Below, piece after piece: positions 27,201-39,200 of a stretch of 64,000 nucleotides of DNA (position 1 is its first letter; each line of letters starts with the position of its first letter). Made by a program: the position numbers and the translations under genes. The notes beneath the pieces are model-generated. The model was not told where the DNA came from, did no database searches, and worked only from the letters and a program-made list of their open reading frames with translations. Source of the DNA: Campylorhamphus procurvoides (taxonomy: Eukaryota > Chordata > Aves > Passeriformes > Dendrocolaptidae); the NCBI GenBank assembly GCA_013396655.1, contig WBMV01004156.1, positions 1,044,867-1,108,866 on the forward strand, given 5' to 3'.

Positions 27201-30200
27201 CATATGTAACTCATGTGCTAAAGACATATAAAAGAGCATCATTAGAAGTGCTTGTTATACCTACCAGTATTCTGCTCTTGGAAAGGTATTGGAAGTGCCT
27301 CCCAGCTCCCTGCTCTGTCCAGGCAAAGCCAAAAAGCATGTTCTTCATTGTTCATAGGGCTGTGAAATGAAATCAGAAATCTTCAAGGGTTTAGAACGGG
27401 AAAAACGATGCTGAGCTGACCTAGACAGAAAGAGGTTTGGAGACTATTTTGCCACTCCCTTTACCTACCCAAAACCACTCATGAAAATTTTGTCCCTCAC
27501 TTCGTAAGAATGTGATTTCCTTTATCCAGGCCCAGGATTAAGTTTCTATGCAAATATTTGCAGATGTTTTATGAAAAGTCCTAGTGAAATGTAGACTTTT
27601 GAACATTCCCTACCAGCTCTAGGGTAGAGTTATACATCTTCCCTTGGAATCAGTGCAAAATTGTCTTGCACATTTACGTTCACTGGTACTTTTTAGTTCA
27701 GGTTTATTCAAGTCTCTTAAAGATTTTGGCTTTCATCATTTCCTGTTAGGAAGTATTCCAGAGTCCTGCAAGTTACACTGCCCAGAAGTCTTCCATATTT
27801 CGGGAAAATTTTCCGTCCTTTAGAGAGAGCATTTTTTTCAGAGGCTGGCTGAACTCCTCCCATGCTAAGCACCAGTTCCAGCAAGCCAACTGCTCACAGC
27901 CACTGCTGAAATGGTGCCATTTCCTAATGAAGACACCCCTCTGTTTCCTCTGAGTGGTTGCAGTGCTAGATTCTTGTCCCTACATTTTCTTTCTCTGTTC
28001 TTGGTGTTTGCAGCTCTCAGGTACCTGTCAGTGGCTTTGCCTTTCTTCTCCTGGGCATTGCCAACATCTGCGTTTGAAATATTTGCACACTTTTCAGTCC
28101 AAGCAGTTCAGCTATTATGTTTGTTCTCTTTGTGCCTTTTATCGTTCCTGGTGCACAAGTGCCACAGCTTTGCTGCATTAGATTTCTGTTTCCCTGTTGC
28201 TCTTTAGAGAGCATCTATTCTCTGCAATAGGATATTTTTGAGCAGGGAGCCCCAAATCTCCTTTCTGCTATCTCTTCAGTTTTTTCTCCCTCCCACAGCT
28301 GTGCTTGAGCTGCTGCCTTCACTTCTGTGTTTCTTGGCTATTTTTTTCCCTTGCCATTTTTCCACATGGAACCCACTCCTCCTCTTCATCCAGCCTTTCT
28401 AATTTTAAGGGCTGTTGAGACTTTTATTCAGTATGCAGAGAAATGTTTTATTTTGTCTTACAGATCCCTGTACATAAGTGCTGCTAAGGCAGAGTCTGTC
28501 TGTTCCTCTCATTAGATCTTTTTCCCTTGATGGCCTGTTGTTTACTGTTTCTTCTTGTTTACAGTGCTGCAGCTGGTTCTCACTGCATGTCTTGTTTAAG
28601 CCCACTTTAACAGATCCTTTAGAATGAAATGTCATGAGAAGCTGTTTCAAGTGCTTTATATAAACCCAGATACATTGCATGTCCTTTATTTCCTTCATCC
28701 CTTACCTTAGGTATTCTGTCAGAAAAGCAACCAAGGTTTTCAAGGAAAACCTATTCTTTGTAAGTCTAGATTGCTTATTTTGCTAGCTTAACCTCTTTGT
28801 TTCTGTGAACCTTCAATAACACTTCTTCTGACTTATCCAGTGGTATCTTTTTAGTTCAATCTTTTAGAGACATTTTTCCCATCCCCTACCCAGGGGGAAA
28901 AAAAGAAAGATAACAAAATGTAGCCTTGGTAAAGAGTTATTACCTGTTTCGTCTGCACCTCTGGAAGCCTTATGAAGCACAACAGGAGACTAAAGCTGAC
29001 TATGTGAGAGTTTTTACTATGATCAGAATACACACAGAGTGGGAACCAGAAACGAAATTTAGCAATTCCCACTTTTACCCTGCTAGCTGATGAAGCAAAT
29101 CAGCATTGGAACAAAGAAAGTGCTGACAGAGCCTTGAAACAAAGAGAAGGAAGCAGTCAGACTGCGGAGAGAAGGCCTGAGTGAAGGGGATAGAAATTAC
29201 TCTGTCAGCCACATAAACATTGATTTTACAGGTTGATCTCAGGAAGGTCTTGAGAGCAGATAAAGATAGAGAGGGGGAAATAAGGAACAAATACAAGAGG
29301 CTGTTTTTAGAGAGATCTAGTGGCAAAAAAGCCTTTGCTTGCAACTGGAGTACCAAAGGGTGGTGACTGTGAAAGCAAAAGAGCGAGGACATGGGTAGGA
29401 GCTGTGGCAAACCACTGGTAATGGCAATAGCCAGGACTGGATACCTAACACAGTGACAATACCAAAGCTGGAAATACACGTGTTCCCAGACTGCAGGTGA
29501 TGGCAGCCACGCATCCTGTCACTGTGCCAACGTGCCCTTGGTCTTCTCTTCTTCCTTGATCCCCACCATGGAGCAAAGTCCTGTCTCACTATCCTCAGCC
29601 CTGCCTGGCTCAAGGTTGCCCCTGCTTCTCTTTCATTTCATGGTTAAGTGGTGATATGTCTGAATATCTTGGAGTAGGCTGGCCACCCACTCTTTCCTCC
29701 TGGCCAAACAGAGGTTTGCCCTCACTCCCTCGAGGTGCAAGTGCTGAGTGGCTGCACGTAGAGAAGAGGGGCCCATCAGGGGAATGAAGGATGAGCAGGA
29801 CAAGCCTTGCTGCAGGAAAGGATCTCAGAGCAGTGGCCTGATGTTCTTCCCCATACCTCCCTGCCTCCACCATCGCATCAGAGAGAGGCAAGAAAAGAGA
29901 GGGTTGATACCTCTTGTACCAACCCCACAGCCAACATCCCTGTTGCATGTTCAAGAAACAACTTAGTGCCGTGGTGTAGTTGAGGTGATTGGTCAAAGGT
30001 TGAATTCGGTCATCTCAGAGATCTTTTCCATCCTAAAAGATTCTGTGATTCTGTGTCATCTTGGCACAGCAAAAGACCCTGGTGTTCAGCAGTATGCAGC
30101 TGCCATGCCTGGACAGAGAGAGAGGAGGGGAGGGGTGGAGTCCCCTGCCACCTCTTCCCCTAAAAACAGCCCCATCCCCATCAGCCCAGTGAGCACAAAC

Positions 30201-33200
30201 TCGGCACACACTGTGGAGCTGGCGCTGGCTCAGCCTTTGTGCCTCCCTCCACNACCTCCCTGCCTCCACCATCGCATCAGAGAGAGGCAAGAAAAGAGAG
30301 GGTTGATACCTCTTGTACCAACCCCACAGCCAACAAAACACCACCATGCCGTGTTATTTGGGTGCATCACAGCACTTGGAAAGATCTGGCATATCAGGAG
30401 GAATAACTTCATAGAAGGGGTTATTAAACACTGGAATGGACTGCTCAGCATGGTGGTGGAGCCACTATCCCTGTTGCATGTTCAACTTAGTGCCATGGTG
30501 TAGTTGAGGTGATCGGTCAAAGGTTGGATTCGGTCATCTCAGAGATATTTTCCATCCTAAAAGATTCTGTGATTCTGTGTCATCTTGGCACAGCAAAAGA
30601 CCCTGGTGTTCAGCAGTATGCAGCTGCCATGCATGGACAGAGAGAGAGGAGGGGAGGGGTGGAGTCCCCTGCCACCTCTTCCCCTAAAAACAGCCCCATC
30701 CCCATCAGCCCAGTGAGCACAAACTCGGCACACACTGTGGAGCTGGCGCTGGCTCAGCCTTTGTGCCTCCCTCCACTCGCACTGCTGAGCAGGTTAGAGC
30801 AGGTATGACTCTCCCTGGGGAACACTGAGTTTTCTGTGTTCACTCCCCTGTCTCCCACACACATCCTCTCACCTCGTTTTCAGACTGGGTCTAGGATTTT
30901 AAACATATTAGGGTTCACATACTGGCATAAGGCTTGGATAGAAACTTTCCAAAAACTTCTCTCCTTTGGAAAAGAGTTCCACTGAAATCAACACTTTCCT
31001 ACAGGAAAAGGCCAGTCTGGCAAACAGATGAAGTTCTGAAGCAGCTTTCAATAATCTGAAATGTCTTCAGTTGAAATGTCAGTCTGAAAAAAAATACTTG
31101 CATGTGAATCAAAACGGCTTGGATTTGAATCAGCACTTTTTTCCAAATTGAACATGGAAATTTTTTTTTNATGGACAGAGAGAGAGGAGGGGAGGGGTGG
31201 AGTCCCCTGCCACCTCTTCCCCTAAAAACAGCCCCATCCCCATCAGCCCAGTGAGCACAAACTCGGCACACACTGTGGAGCTGGCGCTGGCTCAGCCTTT
31301 GTGCCTCCCTCCACTCGCACTGCTGAGCAGGTTAGAGCAGGTATGACTCTCCCTGGGGAACACTGAGTTTTCTGTGTTCACTCCCCTGTCTCCCACACAC
31401 ATCCTCTCACCTCGTTTTCAGACTGGGTCTAGGATTTTAAACATATTAGGGTTCACATACTGGCATAAGGCTTGGATAGAAACTTTCCAAAAACTTCTCT
31501 CCTTTGGAAAAGAGTTCCACTGAAATCAACACTTTCCTACAGGAAAAGGCCAGTCTGGCAAACAGATGAAGTTCTGAAGCAGCTTTCAATAATCTGAAAT
31601 GTCTTCAGTTGAAATGTCAGTCTGAAAAAAAATACTTGCATGTGAATCAAAACGGCTTGGATTTGAATCAGCACTTTTTTCCAAATTGAACATGGAAATT
31701 TTTTTTTTACTGATGTTTTTTAACAAAATTGGAATATGCTAATGTTTTGTCCCCATTTGGCATGAAAGCAAAGGTCAGGAATATCAATATTTCCCACAGG
31801 AGTGGGGAGACTTGGTGCCAGCTGCCCACCCACACGGTGGATAGGTTTGCCATCCTGCCTCACCTTCAACCCCACCTCTCCGTCCTACGTGCCCCACTGA
31901 GCCCCCCTCCTGCTGCAGATGATGATGATGATGATGATGTGCAAAGCTGTCAAGGTTGCTGTGTATGGCAGAAAAGCAGCAGGGCCCCAGCATGTTGGCT
32001 TGGAGGGTGGAGAGGGAGGGCAGTTCCCCCCACCCCTTCCTGCAACCGGTGCAGGAGCCCTGGAGCAAAGAAAGGTTTAACTGAAGCCCTCGTTGGAAAG
32101 ACAGAGTGGCTGCCTGGATCCTGAAAGTGCTGGATATGCTGAATACTGCACATTCATCCCTGCCTCCAGCCAGCCCTAGCAGGGTGTGAGGTGTTGGTAC
32201 TGATCAGCTGCTTTTGCTTAGCCTTGGGGACATCTATCCCAGGTCCCCATCACCACCATGCTCCTGGTCTGTCAGATGGTCTCTCACTTTCTTATTTCTG
32301 CTCTTATTCCAGAAGCGAGTTCTTTTCCTCACCAATGATTATTTCTTCACGGACATCAGTGGTACACCCTTCAGGTGAGCAAGGACTCATGTGACACCAA
32401 CACAGTGTGTCAGAACTATGATCAGGGGTAGCAAATTGGTCCCTTTTTTTCCTAAAGCTGGCTACAACTCATGAGCAGAGCAGGGTGAATAACTGACTTC
32501 TTTGTTCCTATAGCCATTAAAATAATTCTTGGGGTCAACTCAAAAGGAATATATGATTTATGTAAAGTTCAGAATACAAAAGCTATGCCATAGTTGAATC
32601 ATGTTGTTTCATTTCATAGAAATGACACATCTTCAATTTTCAGTTCCACTGAATACGGTTTATGTTCTGGTGTATGGCTTTAAAACAACCAACATTGCTA
32701 TAAACTGAAAATTATAAAACATCAAATAACAAATCAAAAAAAGTGTGTGTTTGTGTGTGTGTGATTGCTTGTGGGTTGGTTTGAAACTGGCACAGATTTG
32801 AGTAATGTTATAGTTGACCTGAATCTACAATGTTGGACCAAAAAATTATCTCCAGAAATGCCTCATAGCTCTAGAGATTGGTTCCTTTGCCTCTTGTGCT
32901 GAAATCGGATCTCACTTAATCCTCTTTTGATGATGTTCTTTTCTTTAATAGCTGTGGAGGGAGTTAATGTCTTTAAGGGTTGTAACTGCAGGGAATGCAG
33001 CATCATGTTTAGGAATTACACCTTTCCTTGCTGACACATCCTCTGTTTTCCTTCCTGCCTCCAGCCTGGGTGTTGTGCTGTCCAGGGGACACGGGGAGTA
33101 CATTCTGCTGGGGAACACTTCAGTGGAAGAAGGTAGGTTCATCTGAAGGGGCCACGCTGTCCTAAGGGACAAGGTAGCCACTCTGAACTTCACCACTTCA

Positions 33201-36200
33201 CTTCTCGCCCGCAGCCTGTACCTGTGTGTCTGGTACCTAACTGAACACCCCATGTATCATCTGATTTCAGGTTTGCATGATCTGCTCCAGCCAGACTTGT
33301 CTTTAGCGAATGAATGGTAAGTGGAGGAAATCCTGTCAGTGACACAGGACTTTGTCACGATACCTGGGCAAAGTTCCCAGCAGCCTGGCTTGCATTCACC
33401 ACCCTCTGTGGCCTGGAGAAAAAGCAGTGCTGTTCAGGGGCTGTACCTGCAAAGACCTGATTGTCTGAGGCAATTCAGTTCCACCTCTTCCTTTGGGAGA
33501 TCCCATCAAGACCTGGCACATTACTCTGCTAAGAAACATCTGAGATTTATCCTCAGTTTTCTGTGCTCAGACTTATTTTTGACCCTTGCGTTGCTCAGAA
33601 TTGTCTTACAAACCCTACAGTATGTCAGACCTGTCAGGAAATTTTGTTGCAAGCTTGGCGAGAGGCTGAAATGCCTTTTTAAACCCTGGCTTATTTTTGG
33701 TTGGCATTCTTCTGAACTGAGCCTAGACCTAATTTCTAGTGAACATGGAGGTGATTTATGACTCCTGTTTCAATAGCAAGCAGAATTTATGGTTTTGCTT
33801 AGTTTGGATATGAAACAGGGTGAAGCACAGCACTTTCCATTTATTGCTGTGAGGTTTGGGGTTTTCATGAACCCAACATTCAGTTACACTCAGTCACATG
33901 AACCCAGCCTGTATCAAAGCCAAAATAACCATATTCAAGAAGCCCTGCACCCCTTCTCACCTCTCATTACACTGTTAAGTTTCACAGGCAGTGCATTTGA
34001 TGCACAAGCAGTGACTTGTCCTTCTTCTACCCCTGACTTGGCATGTCAGCTTACCACACTTTACATATTAATTTCTCTGAGACTTCTCTCATAAATCACT
34101 CCTTTCAGCCCCTTTATGAGTTGTAATTCTCTCTTATAACCCCTTCCTCTCCTGACAATGAAGTGGTCAAAATTGGAAGCAGGATTAGAAGACTGGTGTC
34201 TTTTATGAAGCAGAGCATTTGTAATACATTCTTCTGCTTTTCCCCAAACTGTGTCCTGAGGCTCCTGCAGTTGTGTCCCCTTGGGACAGCTTTTCTTGTC
34301 ACTGTATCATACTGCAAGATCATTGCTCAGCTCACATTTTGTTTCTCTCTCTCTTGTTTTTTCTGCTCCTAGTCTGGTCTTACATTACACATGACCCTCT
34401 GCTTTTCAGGTCTCTCCATCCAATTGTTATTGTCTGTATAGACACACATACATATCTTACACAACATATAATGCAGATAACTGCTGGAAGGATTTGGGAC
34501 AGCTGTGAGCTTATGCTGAAGAACATAGCAGCAGCCCTACTAAGCACAGCAGTCAGGTTAATTGGTCTTGGGTTTATTGGAAGGGTTTGATTTACAGTCA
34601 CATTGTTAGATTTTGAGTGGGCACAATGTGCCGCAGTGGCAAAATCTTTGCAGCCCAAGGTTTCTTGCTGAATATTTATTTTTGCAGTTATTATCTTCCA
34701 GGAGCATTTGCTTGACTGTGGTTTCTCTTTGCCCTTGTGGGTTTCTTCTTCCCTTCCCACCAGGATTTACTGCATCACCGACATTGATCCAGACCACCGA
34801 AAGCTCAGCCAGCTGGAGGCTGTGATCCGTTTCCTCACTGGAGAGGAGCCTGACCTGGAATGTGAGTCCCAGCCACTGAAAGGGCCCTGCTGGGGTTTTC
34901 CTGTACCCATCACAGGGGAGAGGGGACCATGACAGACTGATTGGTGTCAGACTGAGCTCCTTTGGCACCTGCTCACACAGGCAGGACTGAACTCAAGCCC
35001 AGATAAATTCGCAAGTGGAAATAAACTGAGGATCCACTTTAAACTGAGGATCCACTTCCTTGTCTCCATCAGAGGATTTTTTTTTCCATTTCAAAGCTGA
35101 CATGTAACTCAGCCTTACTGGAGGTCTCAGCACAGGAAATACTGAAGGGTGAAAGGCTTGAAGGAGCTTGGCAGGGGCTCCAGGCAGGACCTCCTCTTGG
35201 CAGGACCATGTTTAAGACAGACTAACCAGGTGGACTGACCATTGAGAGGGCAATGGCAGGAGCAGCCAGGAAAACTTCTGAGACTACTCAGCTTCCCAGG
35301 GCCCCAGTCATCATCCTCCAAGGGTTCACGGTGCCATCTAGAGAGATGAGCTCTTTCAGAACAAGGATTATTAAATCTGTTTTCTAAACACAATAGGTGA
35401 CTGGTCTAGGGAGAAGAAATGCTTACCGAATTATTCTCTTTCCTGCTCTCCCTGCTGCTGCTGCTCATCCCTTGCACCAGGTCCCATCTCCAGCCACACA
35501 GGCAGCTGATACAGCACCACTACAGTGAGAGCTCTGTCAGAGGGCAGAGCTGGGCAGCTGTGCATGGGAACTCCTTACTGCAGCTAAGCTTTAGGATGTC
35601 CTTCAGCCCCCTTGGCTGTGCCAAGTACAAGTTTTTGCATGTAATGTTGCACCTGAGAGGCACAAACCTTTGCACGAGGATGGCAATCTCTTAAAACTAA
35701 AACCAAATGTAACCTGGTAATTTTTCCTCTCTTGCACAATGTGAGCAGAACCCTCCTGGCTGTCCTTGGGAGCGGGATGGAAAAAGATGAAGAGGCCAGG
35801 GAGGAGGAAAGTTTCAGGAGAGCTGACTATGAGAAACATGCAGACTTGGAAGTGCTGTGGAGGAAAAACAAATACGATTTGAACACATCTTAGACATATG
35901 GGGCCTGGAGAGGGAAAAATCTCGTGGTGAGCTCTGATTTTGAGGTTTGAATGATAGCAAAGATGGAAAGAAGGATCCTTAGAGCTGTGAGAAAGTTGGG
36001 AGAACTTGAGACTGGAACATCAACCCAGAAAGTGAAGCCAGAAACACAGAAATGGTGGGAGTATCTCCATGTAGAACAGCACTGAAAGGGGCATTTCTGC
36101 AATATGTTGTTCATCAGATTCTCACAGGAGATTAATGCAAGCAGGGAAATACAATAATGAAGCAGGGCAAAGAAATGGGGTTTGGGGGTAAGTCATTTAG

Positions 36201-39200
36201 CACATGTTGATACCTTGAGCTTTCCTAATCACTTCTTAGTTCCAAAGTGGATTAGACTGGTGGCCTGGACTGGCTTGAGCACCTGGTGGAAACCAGGACA
36301 GGAAGGAAAGAGGGCTGACAGAGAAGCCAGTGAGCACAGGGACAGAGGCCATAAAAACGTCAGTAGTGGTTTTGAAGGAAGCTTCTTGAGTGGAATGTGG
36401 TGACTGGTATCTTCTCTACAGGATACCCAGAAGAAAGGTCAAGGCAGGGGTTTGAGGCAATGGCTGTGGACAGCCTGTTCACTAAAGGAGAGGGCCAAGT
36501 TAAGGTCTAATGAATATCTTCATTTGAAAGCTTCTCACTTGCCTGCACTTGTTTGGGCACCACCCTTTCACCAAGTATGCAGGGGACCTGATCTGGTGAT
36601 TTTGGACACTAGGAAGAAATTCTTCATAGAAAGGGTGATTAGAAATTGGAATGGCTTGCCCAGGGAGGTGGTGGTTTCATCATCCCTGGAGATATTTAAG
36701 GAAAGACTGGACACAGCACTCAGTGCCACGGTCTAGTTGACATGGTGTTCAGTCATAGTTTGGACTTGATGACCTCAGAGGTCTTTTCAAACCTAATTGA
36801 TCCTGTGATTCTTTGATCTTAGCAGTAACATCTGTTCCTTTGCTCTCCACCATCCAGGGGGGTAGGTTCTCTTCTCTACCCTGTAATGGGGGGCCTTTTT
36901 TTGTGCCACATTGTTCCGTTGTCCTGGCCAGGCAGATGCTCCTTACCAGGCGACTCTCTAAAACATCTAGGTGGGAACATGTCTTTCTCTCCTGATTTTT
37001 GTTCTCCCTTCTACTCAGGTGATGAGGAGTTGGTCCAGGAAGTGCTGTTTGATGCAGTGGTCACTGCACCCATGGAGGCCTACTGGACAACACTAGCCCT
37101 CAATATGTCCCTGTAAGTATATGAGAAATAAATATGGGTAAAACACCATTGAAGATGCATCTTCAGGGGATTATGGGCTTATGCAGTGCCTGAAACAGTC
37201 ACAAATCATTGCACAGCATACAAGAAACTTCAGAAATAGCTGAAAAAGCTGATAGAAATAGCTCAATAGCTTTAGAAATAACCCAAAAAGTATCTATCAG
37301 GAGTGATCTCCAGTAGGCTGGACCTTGTTGGGACAGCCTTTAGTGTGGTGAGGAATTTTTTTTTAGTAAAGAAAAGGAAGTTTGGTCTTGTCTCTGTTGG
37401 TGATGCCTTAGGTTGAGCCCTAGGAAGGTAGTGGACAGGCTGCCTTCATTAACCAACTTTCTACTTTATTATTTCCAGTGAGGCACCTGTTGCTTGTAGC
37501 AGCTTGTATCATGTCACACGGCTCTTCTTTCAGCAGACAGTATGTTACTTACACAGATACATGGCCACAGGACTCCTTTTTCAGTTACTGATATCCCTAC
37601 CACTAACAGGCTGAGGTGAGGTTGAACCAGTGACAGTCATGTTAGGAAACCCAATTATCAGCACAACCTTAGACAGCAACACCAACTCACTCTCTTCAGG
37701 GACATTCTGCTATGCTGCCCATTCTCTGCATCCCTGACCCAGCCATTCTCTCTGCAGTTCCTCTCCTTCACTTCAGCCTCATGAGCAGAGCCTGGAGCAG
37801 GGCTAGCTGGGGGAGAGGAGCTTATGGCCTGTTTACAAGAGAATGAAATGAGCAAACCTCAAAGGTGTGAATCTCAGTACAGGTCTTAAGCCTGCCAATT
37901 GTTAGCCAGTAGCAACCTGTTTCCATGACCACTGTCACTCCTGGTGTAAATGGGTTATACTGCAAATGAACCATGTCTCCCTCCAGGTGTGGCTTCCAGT
38001 TTGAAAGGCTCTCACCCTGGGACAGGGGCATGGCTGTTCTTCTGAGAACTGTTTGCTTCTGCTTGTGTGTTTCTGTTCCACAGGGACACTGATGCAGGTA
38101 TTGAGATGGCATTTCTGGGCACTCGGGCTGGACTCATGAGGAGTGCCCTGTATGTGGGCTCTGAGAAAGTTTCCAACAGGTAAGTCCCTAAACTGTGTTA
38201 AGGGGTTTCTCTCAGTGTCTCTGAAGGGGCAGCACGAAATCACCACCAGCCTTAGAAATGTATTTAGGGAGAGAGAAACAGAATGGAAAGAAGCAGCACC
38301 TTGACAGCACTGGTGTTGATTCCCAGTCAGGGTAGGCGGCCTGGTCCTTTTGAGTCTTTCTTAAAATACCATCCCAAAATGCATTCATTTAAATGGAAAG
38401 CTTCAATTATTCCCTGACTTCAGTCAGCCAGTGCAGAAAATGTCCAGTTACTACATATCCCCAGGACCATTTTGCAGTGCAAAGGCTCTGCACCCCAGTG
38501 CCCTGGCAACATTCCAGCTTGGCTATGGTTGATCTTTCTGTCTCAATTCCTCTTCCAGATTTATTCTGTTCTGCCTCTCACTTTGCCCACATCACAGGAG
38601 CATCCCAGTGCCTTCCAGTGAGGCATTAAGTGATGTGACTGACATCTGTCACATACAATTCGTTCTCTTGTCCTCTCCCTCAAGGCAAAAGCATGTTCAG
38701 TGGAGGGTTTGACATGGGTCTAGTTTGCATTTTGCTGTGTTTTGAATATGCAGGCTGGTGCATGCTGCTGTAGGAAAGGACAGGCCACAGAGGCACACCA
38801 GCAGATGGAACAGAAGGGGACCATGTTCATGGTGGTCATTAACTTCTTGGCAGCTGTCCCCAAGTTCCCTAAACAGGAGCCCTACATTCAAGCTCTGCTG
38901 TGCCTGAAAGGTGACACTCGTCATGTTTTTGAGGCAGGCTGAACAATTCAGAGTAATCAGTCTCTGGCAACAAGGGAAAAAATGCTGCATGCTGCAGGAG
39001 GCTAATATGATGGTTCCCTATCCCCCACTGCTCATCAGGAGCAGCGTTCAGTGCTTTCAAACAGCTGCAGTCACCACACTGCTGAGACAGACCCCCACAC
39101 ATCACACGGGAGGCACTTCTGGAATCCCCTGAAAGGAAGGAACCATATAAGTGAGTAATTATCGTGACGTCAAAATATACAACCAAACGAGCCTGAAAAC

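Larger units (their letters stand above)
29855..31708 (+). repeat. Complex direct duplication with Ns at 30253 and 31170
   Basis: 29855-29936 recurs at 30254-30335. About 290 bases ending at 30252 recur ending at 30776. 30633-31169 recurs at 31171-31708. The first copy lacks about 150 bases (30336-30485) present in the second. All joins fall on N positions. Confidence 0.9.
27074..32312 (+). other. CACNA2D4: CACNA2D4 intron 12
   Basis: About 5.2 kb as assembled. Holds an old antisense LINE fragment, two CR1 tails, the complex duplication and (GAT)7. True length is probably shorter because of false duplication. Confidence 0.85.
32375..34763 (+). other. CACNA2D4: CACNA2D4 introns 13 to 15
   Basis: 32375-33064 has a short (TG)n near 32742. 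33133-33270 is a 138-base intron. 33317-34763 holds a possible degraded CR1. No other gene. Confidence 0.85.
34862..38083 (+). other. CACNA2D4: CACNA2D4 introns 16 and 17 (either side of exon 17)
   Basis: 34862-37018 holds the CR1 tail at 36595 and a 17-base direct repeat (AAACTGAGGATCCACTT) near 35024-35057. 37113-38083 shows nothing recognised. Confidence 0.85.

Noticed and set aside
29985..30503. 172-codon plus-strand open frame
   Set aside because: Lies over CR1 tails, an N and assembly duplications; not a gene.
31784..32124. Frames with poly-Asp or poly-His
   Set aside because: Caused by (GAT)7 within intron 12.
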